From Turnera subulata (lineage: Eukaryota; Streptophyta; Magnoliopsida; Malpighiales; Passifloraceae): a stretch of 64,000 bases of DNA. The stretch covers positions 1 through 64,000 of the forward strand of contig JAKUCV010001077.1 of assembly GCA_028386065.3 (NCBI GenBank), written 5' to 3'. Below, piece after piece: positions 43,093-53,885 of this stretch (within the stretch, counting starts at the first letter, position 1; every line of letters begins with the position of its first letter). The notes beneath the pieces were generated by a model, which was given only the letters and a program-made list of their open reading frames with translations, had not been told where the DNA came from and searched no databases. The translations under genes were made by a program, and so were the position numbers.

Positions 43093-44178
43093 AAAGTTTT
43101 TACCAATCGAAGAAAGTGAGACTCAACCCAGAATCTCACCCCTTTTGTGCACAAGAATGCCAATGCGCTACAAGCCCATTGGTAATAAAACTTTATAACC
43201 CTAGCATTACTGATAAAAAAAATTGTCTAAAAAGAGACTTACTTTTTTACCCCAAAAGTTCTATTAACTTAGAATTTTCTCAATTTGTTAGATTCTTCAA
43301 TTCAGATATAACGTTTTTTTTTATATATTTAGTAAAGTTTAACTTTTGATTCTTCCATCCCAACTCACCGAAAGCACTCTTAATGTATAGAAAGTAAAAA
43401 CCATAAAGTAAGCTAGACAAATGAAAAAGAAACATATAAAATGATGAAAATACTAAATAATTTTTTTTGGTGTAATAACAATGGAGTTTACAGCAGGCTA
43501 TGGATAAATTTTCCCATATGCAAATTTGTCATGCCTTTCCCCTCTTGATGACGGAGATTATCACCAGTTCTGTGAGATCCACCAGAGGCTGTGTTATTTC
43601 TGTGTTATTTCCACCACAAAAATTAAAAGTATCTTTAGAAGCACTCGCAATGAAAGACCATAAGTTTCTTGATTTGTATTAAATTTTTATTGAATTTAAT
43701 CATTTATACTGTTGTAACGATCAGCTGACCTGTGCGAGGAACTCATTTAGGGAGTCCAACGAACTCTATAATTAGAGAGCAACATGTCGATGTTAAGTTC
43801 AATTGTGAAGAAATAATGCATATTCAAAATGTCCTACTTTGAATAATATACATCATAATAGGAAACAATTAATTTTATTAAGAAATGCAAAAGCAAAGAT
43901 CAATCAGACATACCACATCAAACTTGCTCCCTTGCGTGCATCATGTCTGGTCAAAGCACCAAAATTTCATTGACTTTTGGGGGAGTTGGAACAAATTCTT
44001 TGAATAAATACGGATTCTAAATTCAAAAAATGTTGAATATGGAATAAAAATTAACATGGAAAATATATAACTGAATAAAATATATAGAAAAATATGGTTG
44101 ACATATTTAGTTACCTTGATTTCTGCAGAGAATAGAGGAAAATATGGTTGGCAAATTTAGTTTCCTTGATTTTTGGAT
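43093..44178. other. No gene; short 50-bp tandem repeat at the right edge
   Basis: ORFs here (e.g. 43116-43349, 43500-43682) show no protein-like pattern. AATATGGTTG plus following bases repeat at 44091 and 44141 (period 50); the next MULE inserted in the second copy. Confidence 0.4.
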
Positions 44179-45103
44179 GGATTAATGTCACATTTCGTCC
44201 CTGTGTTGCCCCCTCAAATTGAAATTCATCCTTGTGTTGAGTTTTGATTGGTTTTGATCCCTCAGTTGGTCAATTTTTTAAGGTTTTAGTCATTTTTTCC
44301 GATTTTACCCCTAAATTCAGCCCTTTATTGTTCAAACCAATTTACCCACCCAAAATTCGACCCAACAAACCGACCCAACCCGGAACCCCATTAAAAAATA
44401 TCCAATAAATATATAACTCTATCTCCCAATATCAAAATTTTGGAAATCAATAAAAAAAGTACAAAAATTTTTAATTTTTTTTTTAAAAAAATCTTAAAGT
44501 AAATTATTTTTTAGTTTAAAAATTTTTAAAAATATAATTTTTTTGGATGTGTGGAGAAAATAAAAAAATTTAAATTTGCAAATTTTTAAATTAAAAAAAT
44601 AATATAAATTATGATTTTAAATTTTTTAAATTTTTTAAAATAATTTTTATTTTTTATAATATTTAAATTTTTGATGTTGAAGGGGAAGGAGGAGGAGGAT
44701 AAGAAGAAGAAAGATAAAAATAAAAAAAAATAGAAGAAAACAAGTAGAGAAGATATGTTTAAATTATTTAATTTTTAAAATTAAAAAATAATTTAATTTA
44801 TGATTTTTTTTAAAATAATTTGTATTTTTTTATGATTTTAAAATTTTTGATGTTGGGAGGTAGAGTTATTTGTTTATTGGAGATTTTTGAATAGGGTTCC
44901 GGGTTAGGTCGGTTAGTTGGGTCGAATTTTGAGTGGGTAAATTGGTTTGAACAATAAAGGGCTGAATTTAGGGGTAAAATCGGTAAAAAGGACTAAAACC
45001 TTAAAAAATTGACCAACTGAGGGATCAAAACCAATCAAAACTCAACACAAGGATGAATTTCAATTTGAGGGGGCAACACAGAGACGAAATGTGACATTAA
45101 TCC
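44179..45103. mobile_element. Non-autonomous MULE (925 bp) with 10-bp target duplication
   Basis: The ends GGATTAATGTCACATTTCGT and its inverse (...AAATGTGACATTAATCC) begin TIRs of roughly 220 bases. A perfect ATTTTTGGAT duplication flanks it (44169-44178 and 45104-45113). The interior is A/T low complexity. TIRs resemble those of the Pack-MULE at 19952 (GGACTAATGCCACG...GTCCCTGTGTTG), so the two are related families. Confidence 0.88.
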
Positions 45104-45646
45104 ATTTTTGGATAGAGTAGAGCTTTCAGAGTGTTGGTGTGTTTTCTCTTACCTTATGTAGTTGTGAGGGGATGGTTTCCCACAATATAGGTGTGTTAAT
45201 TCAGTTAAATTTTTGATTTAATTTGTTGTAATTGGAAGCTACAAAATTTCCATTTCTTTCCGTTTCTTGTCGTTTTGGGATTTGGGAGGAATTCAAAGCT
45301 AATTTAAACGTTGGTTCAACAATTATATTCACTCACACATTAATTCTACATGAAGCAGGGCTTGAAATCCATTAATTTCAGAGAGTTAGTGGGGTGTATT
45401 GACAAGGGAAGGATACCAATTAGAATTCCACCATTAATTACGTTGCCGTTCTTTACGGTTGTTGTTATGATTGATATTTGTGATAGGTTGTTATTTTTGT
45501 TAATGCTACGTAATAGTAAAACTTTTTGTAATATGGGGCCTAGCTTTTAAAATTTTTTTTTATGTATTTTGCCACATGTCAGTTTCTTATGATCCTATGT
45601 GTCGAAATAAGAGCACCTTAAGAGAGGGCTCAGCTATTATATAGTA
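45104..45646. other. No feature recognised
   Basis: Moderately AT-rich. The ORF 45350-45550 shows no recognisable product. Confidence 0.4.
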
Positions 45647-45675
45647 CTAGTACACTACCCGTGGATTCTAGGGGC
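45647..45675 (-). mobile_element. Helitron-like 3' terminus ending an RPA-like gene fragment
   Basis: Minus strand: CACGGGTAGTGTA then CTAG and T, closely like the end at 30817-30845 (CACGGGAGAGTGGT, CTAG, T). The left half of the hairpin is mutated. The RPA-like exon runs up to it, as in Helitrons that carry replication-protein genes. Confidence 0.45.
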
Positions 45676-45871
45676 ATATCATTTCCCCTTCTACTTGTTC
45701 TATTTTTGTTGACCCAAAATACTGAAGTTTATATTGGTGCTTTACAGGTCGGTATTGATTGGTTTCTTTGACCACCTTGAAATTTGAGATTTTGTAAACC
45801 AATCCCTCACGCAATTTGGCCCGAAAATATTGTATAAAGATTTTCTTCATTACAACATGCATCATTGAACC
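45668..45871 (-). pseudogene. RPA70-like OB-fold gene fragment, second exon
   Basis: It begins after a good acceptor (TTTCCAG, minus strand) at 45871. It encodes KIFIQYFRAKLREGLVYKIS then FKVVKETNQYRPVKHQYKL, the pattern of the RPA1 DNA-binding domain A found in plant RPA-like and Helitron-associated proteins, which bind single-stranded DNA. It is in phase (0/0) with the exon at 54502-54649. It ends at a stop close to a Helitron-type terminus, so the rest of the OB folds is missing. It could be a Helitron's own gene or captured cargo. Confidence 0.72.
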
Positions 45872-46328
45872 CTGGAAATACAGTACAATAAAAAAAGAAA
45901 AAGAAAAAAATTATAATAAATATAACTATAAATAAATCAGAAAAATTTTAAAAAACAAACACAACGCAAAAATAAGGTAAATTGTATATAATTCTAAAAA
46001 ATTAAGAAAACTAACAAAATTCCATTAAAAACATGAAAATAATAAATGAATTAGGGAAACTAAAAAAACACAAACAATGCCAAAAAAAGCAAAAAATAAT
46101 ATAAAATAATTAATTTAATTTTTTTTAATTGGTGAAAATTTAAGTGGCATATAGTATTTTTTTATTTTAATAATTACACTACTTAATATTTAATTTTTAA
46201 TATCAAATAAAATGTCATATATTCTAGAAAAATTAGAAAACTATCACAAAGGAAGGAAAAAAATATATTATAAATCTAAAAAAAACACAATGCCAAAAAA
46301 ATAAATCAGGAAAATTAAAAAAAAACAC
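45872..46328 (-). repeat. A-rich intron sequence, part 1
   Basis: Short irregular repeats of the type ACACAATGCCAAAAAA with interspersed AT. They continue at 53886 after the inserted LTR element. Noncoding. Confidence 0.6.
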
Positions 46329-47030
46329 TGAAATGACCCGTCTTCCATTTACCCATCAAACAGTAATTACCGAACAATAGTGTCGACACGTGGCATAAAC
46401 AGTAAATACAACAGAGAATCGGCCCATCGGCCCAATACTAGTATCATATTACCCGATCCCGGGAATATCATTAACAATAGCACAACGGAAGCATTCACAA
46501 ACTTAGGGACAACATATGCAAAGCTCGATGCAAACTAATGGATCTGAGTCCTTCCCGAATGTATACCACAGCTGCCGGATGCATTCTTGACCTCATCTGC
46601 AAAACTGTGCGAGGGGTGAGACCAACCACTGTCTCACCGATAAACAAATAAACCGAAGTCTACAAGAAACCGTAATAACATCAAGCATAAAATAGGAAAT
46701 ATCAGGATAGCAATATGAACACAATAACACACAAACAATAGTGACAGCAAAGTGATCACAAGCACAACCAAATACTATAACCATCAAGCAGGAGTAGTAG
46801 TAGTAGTAGAAATCTTGTCATCGCAAGACATCGATAACAGCCGTTGTGACTCCACAATTACATTCCTAACTGGAACACACCAAATGTCCTCTCCGTCCTA
46901 TGATCAACTTATGAAATTTTATTAATGATTCATTAGGGCCCTGTCACGAGTTAGATGTTGGTCGTGCCGCGGTAGCCAAGCTAGCTAGCCCGTGGATCCC
47001 GCACTGGTACCTCCATGTAAAATAATCACA

Positions 47031-47137
47031 GGACCATTTCGGGTCCAAGACCGTTACGGGCCTAATCAAAATCACAGGACCGTTACGGGTCCAGAGCCGT
47101 TACGGGCTCAAACAAATCACAGGGTCGTTACAGACCC
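47031..47137. repeat. Array of five covarying hairpins, loop GTTACG, in LARD 3' LTR
   Basis: In order: GGACC-atttcg-GGTCC (47031-47046), AGACC-gttacg-GGCCT (47048-47063, one mispair), GGACC-gttacg-GGTCC (47077-47092), GAGCC-gttacg-GGCTC (47094-47109), GGGTC-gttaca-GACCC (47122-47137). The loop is nearly constant while the stems differ, and four of five are fully paired. Confidence 0.88.
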
Positions 47138-47269
47138 AGACTACCGCCACTGGCCGTACCATCATCCAATTGTTACAGACCCAAACTACCGCTCGGTCAA
47201 CATCACGTGATCAGCTTTGGTCGTACCAGGTTATCAACACATTCCGGGTGCCAGATTATAACAGATCAC

Positions 47270-47438
47270 GGGATAGACATCCCAATCAGAACTACGGGAT
47301 AGACATCCCAAAATATCAAAGCGGTCAATATCACGTGATCAGCTTTGGTCGTACCAGGTTATCAACACATTCCGGGTGCCAGGTCATAACAGAATCACGG
47401 GATAGACATCCCGAACAGAACTACGGGATAGACATCCT
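47270..47438. repeat. Repeated GGGAT-agac-ATCCC hairpins
   Basis: Copies at 47270-47283, 47296-47309, 47399-47412 and 47425-47438 (the last lacks the final pair). They lie in two tandem ~137-base copies of a larger unit containing CACGTGATCAGC and ACACATTCCGGGTGCCAG. Confidence 0.85.
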
Positions 47439-49674
47439 TATTACAAGTAACCCGATCATGGCCACCACATCGGGCCGTACCTCTACTTCCCACGTGACAC
47501 TTAAGTATGGAACATCACTATTCCGGTATACCGTATTAACCACAGTTCCTGAGCAGGCTTTCGGCCTCACAGCTCCTCTAGGAAACCAACTCGTCAATGA
47601 ATTCGTTCTTTCAAGTTAGAACTTAGACCATAGTTAACAGACCGAACCTCTACTAACAATCTAACATCATCAACAAATCAAAACTCATAAGAAACTCACC
47701 GAGCTCAAACACATAATTCGAACCATTAACAACATTCACAGGAGTCTTAACCACTCAGCAGTCTAATCGAGCAATTCAAGTATCAGAGAATTCACAACAA
47801 GATTCAACATCCCAAAATTAAGGCAAGTACACAACAGGATTCTCAACATTATCCAGTATATCATAATCAATGCAAGTGTCAACACAATCACAATAACAAA
47901 CAATTCATACAGCAGCTCGAGTATCACAGACAACATACCGAAGTTTATAAGTTTATATGCTCACCTTAGCCGGTTATCAATTATTGAATTCCTCAACAGG
48001 TTCTGAATCCAGATCCTCGAGGAACTGCTCATTATCAACTCCTATATTAAACAAATAAGATGCACACATAAGATGCACAATAATGACATGTAGATAATAG
48101 TCTAATACTGGAAACTGTAAAATAAATACTAATCCGACTCGGTTGATACCTCGGGTTATATTATCATTATCATCATCATTCACCATTATTAACCTATTTC
48201 TGAAAATAATATATCGTACTTATATCCGGATAGTATTCCGATATTATAGTTTGATAATACCCTTTTCAGAGTACTTTTCATGAAATTATTGTTACTATAT
48301 CATATGTCCTTTCCCAAAAAGAATAATTATCATATAATATTTTTTTCTTAGAAAACTAGTCTATCCTTAAAAGTATTTACTATAATATCATTTCTCTAGG
48401 TTATAAACCATATTATAATCACCATAATATCTCAAAGAAAATCACATGTCAAGTAATTATTTTATTTTCAGAAGGTATAATCATATACCATATATTTTTT
48501 TAGAAAATATACTCCACCTTCCAGAAATATGTGTTTGTTTTTATTACTATTATTTATTTATTTTTTTAAACCGGACTAGGCCAAATAGCCAAGTCCATGT
48601 CCAAGCCTAAGGTTATGTCTAGGCCAAGGCAGAAGCCCAAGGCAAGGCCCAGCAGCAAAACAACAGGCCCGAGCCAAGCTTGGCCTAGTACCCTTGCAGC
48701 CCTAGGACCCGACCTAGAGACCCCTATTCGGGTCGTCTTCAACCCGTGACGGGTGCTCACCTTCGTGAGTTGCAGCGGCGGCGCGACGAGGGAGAGAGCG
48801 ACGGCAAACGAGGCGAAGCAGCGACAGGAGGCGCGAGCAGTCGAAAAGGAGAGGCAAGGAAGGAGGTGCGGTGGCTGCCGGTGTTGCAGGTGTGCGACTC
48901 GGTCGGTGTCGCGTGGAGGGGGACGGCGAGGCAAGGCGTGCGTCGGCCGGTGGCTGCTGCAGCGCGGACGAAGGAGAGGATAAGGTGGTGTGATGATGGT
49001 GTTAGTGGCTGAACTGTGGTGTAGGGCCTCGGGTGGTGGTGCCAACGAGAGTAGAAGGAGGAAGTAGAAAAGAGGGTGGTGAGGGGTTGTTGGTAAAACG
49101 ACGGCGTTTTGCTGGAGTGTGTGTGTTGTTTCCCTTTTTTTTTTTTCCTTCCTTCTTTGGTTGCGCTAATTGTATATGTAGGATAAAGGAGCTGGGTTTG
49201 TGTTTACTGGTTATGGGTTATGCAGGAGGTAAGAGGTGTGTTTGCTGGTGTTTAAACTTGCAGGAAGAACATAGCCTTTGGTAAACATGTTGAGTTAGCG
49301 GTGCAAAAACGGTGATGGGTGACACCGGAGAAAATACGCAGCTGCATGGTTGACGCGTGCGGTTGTGACTAACCTGCCTAATCGAGCGGGTATCGCCTGG
49401 ACCAACAAATAACTATTATACCCTCTTTACTTTATTTTTGGTCCATTCCTTCGAGGTTAAACCCGATTTTTCCAAAAATTTCTAGACCTGAAAAATACCA
49501 ACTTGAGTCCGTAAAATCCGTAGAAAAATCCCGAACGTGGAACAAGGCTCGGTTTCGAAATCCGATGCTCGATTTACCTTCAGTTAATTACCCAAGAATA
49601 ATTTCAATAGCAAATCACTGTATAAAACCTTTTACTATCCCGGTAAAAATACAAATTTTACCCGGGCTGTTACA

Positions 49675-49694
49675 GTCTACCCACCTTAAAGAGA
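49675..49694 (-). other. LARD polypurine-tract region
   Basis: Minus-strand CTCTTTAAGGTGGGTAGAC directly before the LTR start TGTAACAGCC, the typical 3' junction of Tekay-type elements. Confidence 0.7.
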
Positions 49695-49782
49695 ATTTCG
49701 TCATAGAAATTCAATCGTCACAACACGGGTCCTACATCAGCAATCTTCTTCCATACTCCTTATCAAGGCTACTGTACCCAGC

Positions 49783-50271
49783 ATGAAATCTCATGTATAC
49801 CCTTATGCGTCATTACGTCTTCTTATAAATACCGGCCCTGGTTGCTTGGCAAACATATCTCTTGTCATGGATTCACCAATAAGAACCAGAACTACCTCTG
49901 ATTCAGAGGAGTTAAGTTATACTAGTGGTGCTTCTCTCTTAGGTGACTCCGATGATGAGGAAGAGCTGAAGAAACGTCGCAAACGGATGAGCATCCCTGG
50001 TCGTATGGAAGATACGGCCATATCCTGCAAACATCGAAAGAAGCCGGTCACCAAAGAAGAACCTTCTGGACGCAAGGATACCGGTGATCAAAAGGGGAAA
50101 GCAGTTGCTCACAGCAATACACCATTGAAGACACTGGAGCATCTGAACGCTTCCTTGAAGAAGGTCAACACTGCGGTGATGCAGATCGAAATGGCTTGTA
50201 TGGGACTCTCTTCTCAGATCAAGAGTATGCATAAACTTGTAAAGGATATAGAGAAGCCAGTAACTCCATAG
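49783..50271 (+). CDS. Unknown coiled-coil protein, antisense to the LARD
   Basis: A 162-residue ORF; an alternative start at 49867 (MDSPIRTRTTSDSEELSYTS) lies in protein-like sequence and is more likely. It has an acidic stretch (DSDDEEELKKRRKRM), a basic middle, and a heptad-type C-terminal segment (LEHLNASLKKVNTAVMQIEM, residues ~115-155) that could form a coiled coil. A poly(A) signal AATAAA (50325-50330) follows 54 bases after the stop. The family is not recognised. It could be ORF1 of a non-LTR element, since a LINE endonuclease fragment follows on the same strand, or captured host sequence. Confidence 0.5.
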   Translation: MKSHVYPYASLRLLINTGPGCLANISLVMDSPIRTRTTSDSEELSYTSGASLLGDSDDEEELKKRRKRMSIPGRMEDTAISCKHRKKPVTKEEPSGRKDTGDQKGKAVAHSNTPLKTLEHLNASLKKVNTAVMQIEMACMGLSSQIKSMHKLVKDIEKPVTP

Positions 50272-50324
50272 AGTACTTTCTCTCTATTGTAACATGTTAT
50301 CAAAATAGACAATTTGTTCTTTTT

Positions 50325-50330
50325 AATAAA
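50325..50330 (+). promoter_or_regulatory. Poly(A) signal candidate after the coiled-coil ORF
   Basis: AATAAA preceded by TTTGTTCTTTTT. Confidence 0.4.
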
Positions 50331-50399
50331 ACAAGCCCTTTTTAATGATACGAAACACATATGAATGAAAAAAAAAACAAACATTTCAGGGCAAAACAA

Positions 50400-51057
50400 A
50401 AACTAATAAGAAGGAAATAAAACCAATCACAAAGAAGGTAAAATAAAACTTGTTTTTCTTAACCAGCACTCTAGATCGATCACATAGGTCCTTGATTCCG
50501 AATATCACAACTTGCAGTTGCTATCGGAGATGCCGGTTTACTACGTGAAAATGTCGTTCGTTAACTCACAAGGCGATAATCACAAACACGTGTCGATCCA
50601 CTGAAAGAATTGGTATCCACCTTGTCCATAAACTCCACATGAGCGAAAACGTCTTCCTATCCTTCCATGATGTTCAAACAGGAGTAACCTTGTCGCATAT
50701 GCACCGTACTCGAGATATCGTCCCATCAATCTGGCCACGTTGGCCTCTGATGGATGTAATAGAAGGGGTAAAAGATGTAGAAGAGGCCATAAGAAGAAAA
50801 GCCAAGATAGCCAACGTGTAAGAAAATTATGAGACAGAAATGAATTGGAAAACACTCGTATTTTTAGCCAGAAAACATTTAAAGTGATACAGCAATAATT
50901 AAAGCAAGGTAAAATTTTCAAATCGCAAAATCTTGAAGATCGTAAATGGTTTGGAGTTTTGTGAAAAAAAATCTGCTTTTCCGATCACCGAAAATCTTTT
51001 GAGCTTTTTTCCCAAAACAGATGGGGTCTATACTTTGAAAAACAGATCATCATATTT
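50400..51057. other. Noncoding spacer between the two plus-strand ORFs
   Basis: No protein-like ORF on the plus strand. The minus-strand ORF 50580-50921 shows no recognisable domain. Confidence 0.4.
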
Positions 51058-51058
51058 C

Positions 51059-51067
51059 TATAAAAGG
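51059..51067 (+). promoter_or_regulatory. TATA box before the fused LINE-like ORF
   Basis: TATAAAAGG, 79 bases upstream of the ATG at 51146, with an A/G-rich leader. A good plant TATA context, in antisense orientation to the LARD. Confidence 0.5.
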
Positions 51068-51145
51068 CAAAGCGGTAGAAAGCAACGAAAGAAAGATTTG
51101 TAAAACGCGTTCAGAGAAAGAAAACACAAAACACGTCGAGACAGA

Positions 51146-51825
51146 ATGCCTCCTCCATCATCTGTCTTTTTCGTTGAGGGTTCCTCCTTTGGAAGAAGGA
51201 ATCGGCTAGCTTACAGCTTGATAAATGAACGGCCAGAGGAATTACCGAACAAGCTCGGCAGATTTCCTCGTCTGGTTTTCGTTGACGAATTCTATTCGTC
51301 TAGGCTCTTTGTCACTCCTATGGAAGAGACATTCTTCCTAGAGGACCAAAGCAACCTAAGAACTTCCTTTTACGGCTCGGCCAATTCCATCATGTTTTTC
51401 ATTTATGAAAGACTTCAGGAATTCCAGCTTGAGCCTACTTGTCACTACCTGAACCAAGGTAGTTATTACCAGGTTTCGATGACCGCCCAAAGCGTGGCCC
51501 GAGTAACTCGGTTACCACCAACTTGGCCAAAGGTCCCTCTGCTGGTTTGGAACTGTAGAGGAATCGCTAGGCGTTCCCATGAGTTCGTGCGTACCTTGAG
51601 GGATCTGAAAAATCAGTACAAGCCCAACATGGTACTGCTCACGGAGACCTCGTGGCAGCCTGAAGATAATCATGGTGTCGTACCTCTTCGTTTCCCTCCA
51701 GCAAACCGGTTCGAACTTCATGGTCAAAATAACACGGACGGTATACGGTTCTCATGGAATGAGAGTATCAGGGTCAACATTACTGACGACTCTAACAGTT
51801 TCAGAGTCAACGTTGTACCTGCCAG

Positions 51826-51829
<4 letters not shown>
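51146..51829 (+). pseudogene. Unknown N-terminal domain fused to a LINE endonuclease fragment
   Basis: A 227-residue ORF. Residues 1-130 (MPPPSSVFFVEGSSFGRRNR, FPRLVFVDEFYSSRLFVTP, CHYLNQGSYYQVSM) are not recognised. Residues ~131-227 match the start of the AP-endonuclease-like domain of plant LINEs: LLVWNCRGIARRSHEFVRTL, KPNMVLLTETSWQ with the catalytic Glu, and GIRFSWNESIRVNITDDSN. The domain is cut about halfway. The stop codon TAA is the first unit of the (TAA)n run. LINE ORF2 normally starts near its endonuclease, so this fusion, or the 5' extension, is unusual. Confidence 0.65.

Positions 51830-51903
<74 letters not shown>
51826..51903 (+). repeat. (TAA)n microsatellite, possible LINE tail
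   Basis: About 25 TAA/ATA units directly after the endonuclease fragment. Some non-LTR elements (I-type) end in (TAA)n, so this may be the 3' tail of a deleted LINE and not an independent microsatellite. Confidence 0.8.
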
Positions 51904-52090
51904 TTAAGTATATTTAAGTATGTGTATTGCATCAATTACCTCTATGTGATTGTTCTGCGGCAAGCAGGCGTCCCTCGACTGGATCCATTATGTACTAACT
52001 AAATGAGTATGAATGTGCAATGATAAACATATAGAGCGAGCTACGCACAACAATTAAGCACTGCAAAACACCCAAGGACCTACCGCCCGC

Positions 52091-52104
52091 TTCGCTACCA
52101 AAAA
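52091..52104 (-). other. LARD primer-binding site
   Basis: Minus-strand TTTTTGGTAGCGAA just inside the LTR end (GTTTCA). The Tekay element at 56703 has TTGGTAGCGAAGCC at the same place. Confidence 0.7.
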
Positions 52105-53885
52105 TGAAACGACCCAACTTCCATTTACCCATCAAACAGTAATTACCGAACAACAGTGCCGACACGTGGCATAAACAGTAAATACAACAGAGAATCGGCC
52201 CATTGGCCCAATACTAATATCACATTACCCGATCCTGGGAATATCATTAACAATAGCACAACAGAAGCATTTACAAACTTAGGGACAACATATGCAAAGC
52301 CCGATGCAAACTAATGGATCCGAGTCCTTCCCGAGGGTATACCACAGCCGCCGGATGCATTCTTGACCTTATCCGTAAAACTATGTGAGGGGTGAGACCA
52401 ACCACTATCTCACCAATAAACAAATAAATCGAAATATACAAGCAACCGTAATAACATCAAGTGACAACAAAGTGATCACAAGCACAACCAAATACTATAA
52501 CCATCAAGCAGGAGTAGTAGTAGTAGAAATCATGTCATCGCAAGACATCGATAACAGCCGTTGTGACTCCACAATTACATTCCTGACTGGAACACACCAA
52601 ATGTCCTCTCCGTCCTATGATAAACTTATGAAATTTTATTAATGATTCCTTAGGGCCCTGTCACGAGTTAGCTGTTGGTCGTTCCGCTGTAGCCAAGCTA
52701 GCTAGCCCGTGGATCCCGCACTGGTACCTCCACGTAAAATAATCATAGGACCGTTACTGGTCCAAGGCCGTTACGGGCCTAATCAAAATCACAGGACCGT
52801 TACGGGTCCAGAGCCGTTACGGGCTCAAACAAATCACAGGGTCGTTACGGACACAGACTACTGCCACTGGCCGTACCATCATCCAATCGTGACTATTAGT
52901 ATTTTATTATTATTTTTTTTTCTCCCCGACTATCAATACCCGGTCAACATCACGTGATCAGCTTTGGTCGTACCAGGTTATCAACACATTCCGGGTGCCA
53001 GATCATAACAGAATCATGGAATAGACATCCCAAACAGAACTACGGGATAGACATCCCAAAATATCAAACCAAGGATAGACAACCTTATCACAAGTAACCC
53101 GATCATGGCCACCACAAAATAGTTTTTAACCATCCGGCCGTACCTCCGCTTCCCACGTAACACTTAAGTATAGAACTTCACTATTCCAGTATACCTTATT
53201 AATCACAGTTCCCGAGCCAAGGTTGGTGGAGGGCCTTGGGTGGTGGTGCCAATGTGAGTAGAAGGAGGAAGAAGAAAAAAAGGTGGTGAGGGGTTGTTGG
53301 CAAAACGACGGCGTTTTGCTGGAGTGTGTGTGTTGTTTCCCTTTTTTTTCTTTCTTTCCTTCCTTCTTTGGTTGCGCTAATTGTATATGCAGGATAAAGG
53401 AGTTGGGTTTGTGTTTACTGGTTATGGGTTGTGCAGGAGGTAGGAGGTGTGTTTGCTGGTGTTTAAACTTGCAGGAAGAACATAGCCTTTGGTAAACATG
53501 TTGAGTTAGCGGTGCAAAAACGGTGATGGGTGACACTGGAGAAAATACACAGCTGCATGGTTGACGCGTGCGGTTGTGACTAACCTGCCTAATCGAGCGG
53601 GTATCGTCTGGACCAACAAATAACTATTATACCCTCTTTATTTTATTTCTGGTCCATTCCTTCGAGGTTAAACCCGATTTTTTTAAAAATTTCTGGACCT
53701 GAAAAAAATCAACTTGAGTCTGTAAAATCCGTAGAAAAATCCCAAACGTGGAACAAGGCTCGGTTTTGAAATCCGATGCTCGATTTACCTTGAATTATTT
53801 ACCCAAGATTAATTTCAATAGCAAATCACTGTATAAAACCTTTTATTGTCCCGGTAAAAATACAAATTTTACCCCGGCTGTTACA
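52105..53885 (-). repeat. LARD 5' LTR (1.78 kb, internally deleted)
   Basis: It matches 46329-49674 at both ends but lacks the part equivalent to ~47552-49023 and the second copy of the ~137-base unit. It contains the hairpin array at 52748-52850. There AGGCC-gttacg-GGCCT (52765-52780) is fully paired, where the other LTR has a mispair. Confidence 0.9.

Larger units (their letters stand above)
46329..49674 (-). repeat. LARD 3' LTR (3.35 kb)
   Basis: Full-length version of the LTR. It holds the GTTACG hairpin array (47031-47137), a tandem duplication of ~137 bases (47206-47440) and a GC-rich leader-like segment (48560-49030). ORFs here, such as 48566-49045 (minus) and 46992-47210, are composition artefacts of these repeats. 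Confidence 0.88.
46329..53885 (-). mobile_element. LARD-like element with Tekay-type LTRs, complete, inserted in the RPA-like intron
   Basis: Two LTRs (46329-49674 and 52105-53885) share ends TGTAACAGCC...TTTCA (minus strand) and are flanked by a perfect 5-bp duplication AACAC (46324-46328 and 53886-53890). The PBS (TTGGTAGCGAA type) and the polypurine side (CTTTAAGGTGGGTAGAC next to TGTAACAGCC) match the Tekay/Del chromovirus plan and the element at 56703. The 2.43-kb interior has no gag or pol in element orientation; it carries plus-strand ORFs. Confidence 0.9.

Noticed and set aside
47170..47619. Plus-strand ORF with repeated segments in the LARD LTR
   Set aside because: It reflects the tandem 137-base repeat and hairpins; the other LTR does not preserve the frame.
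48566..49045. GC-rich ORFs on both strands in the LARD LTR
   Set aside because: Open in several frames because of composition; matches the leader-like GC-rich part of a Tekay-type LTR.
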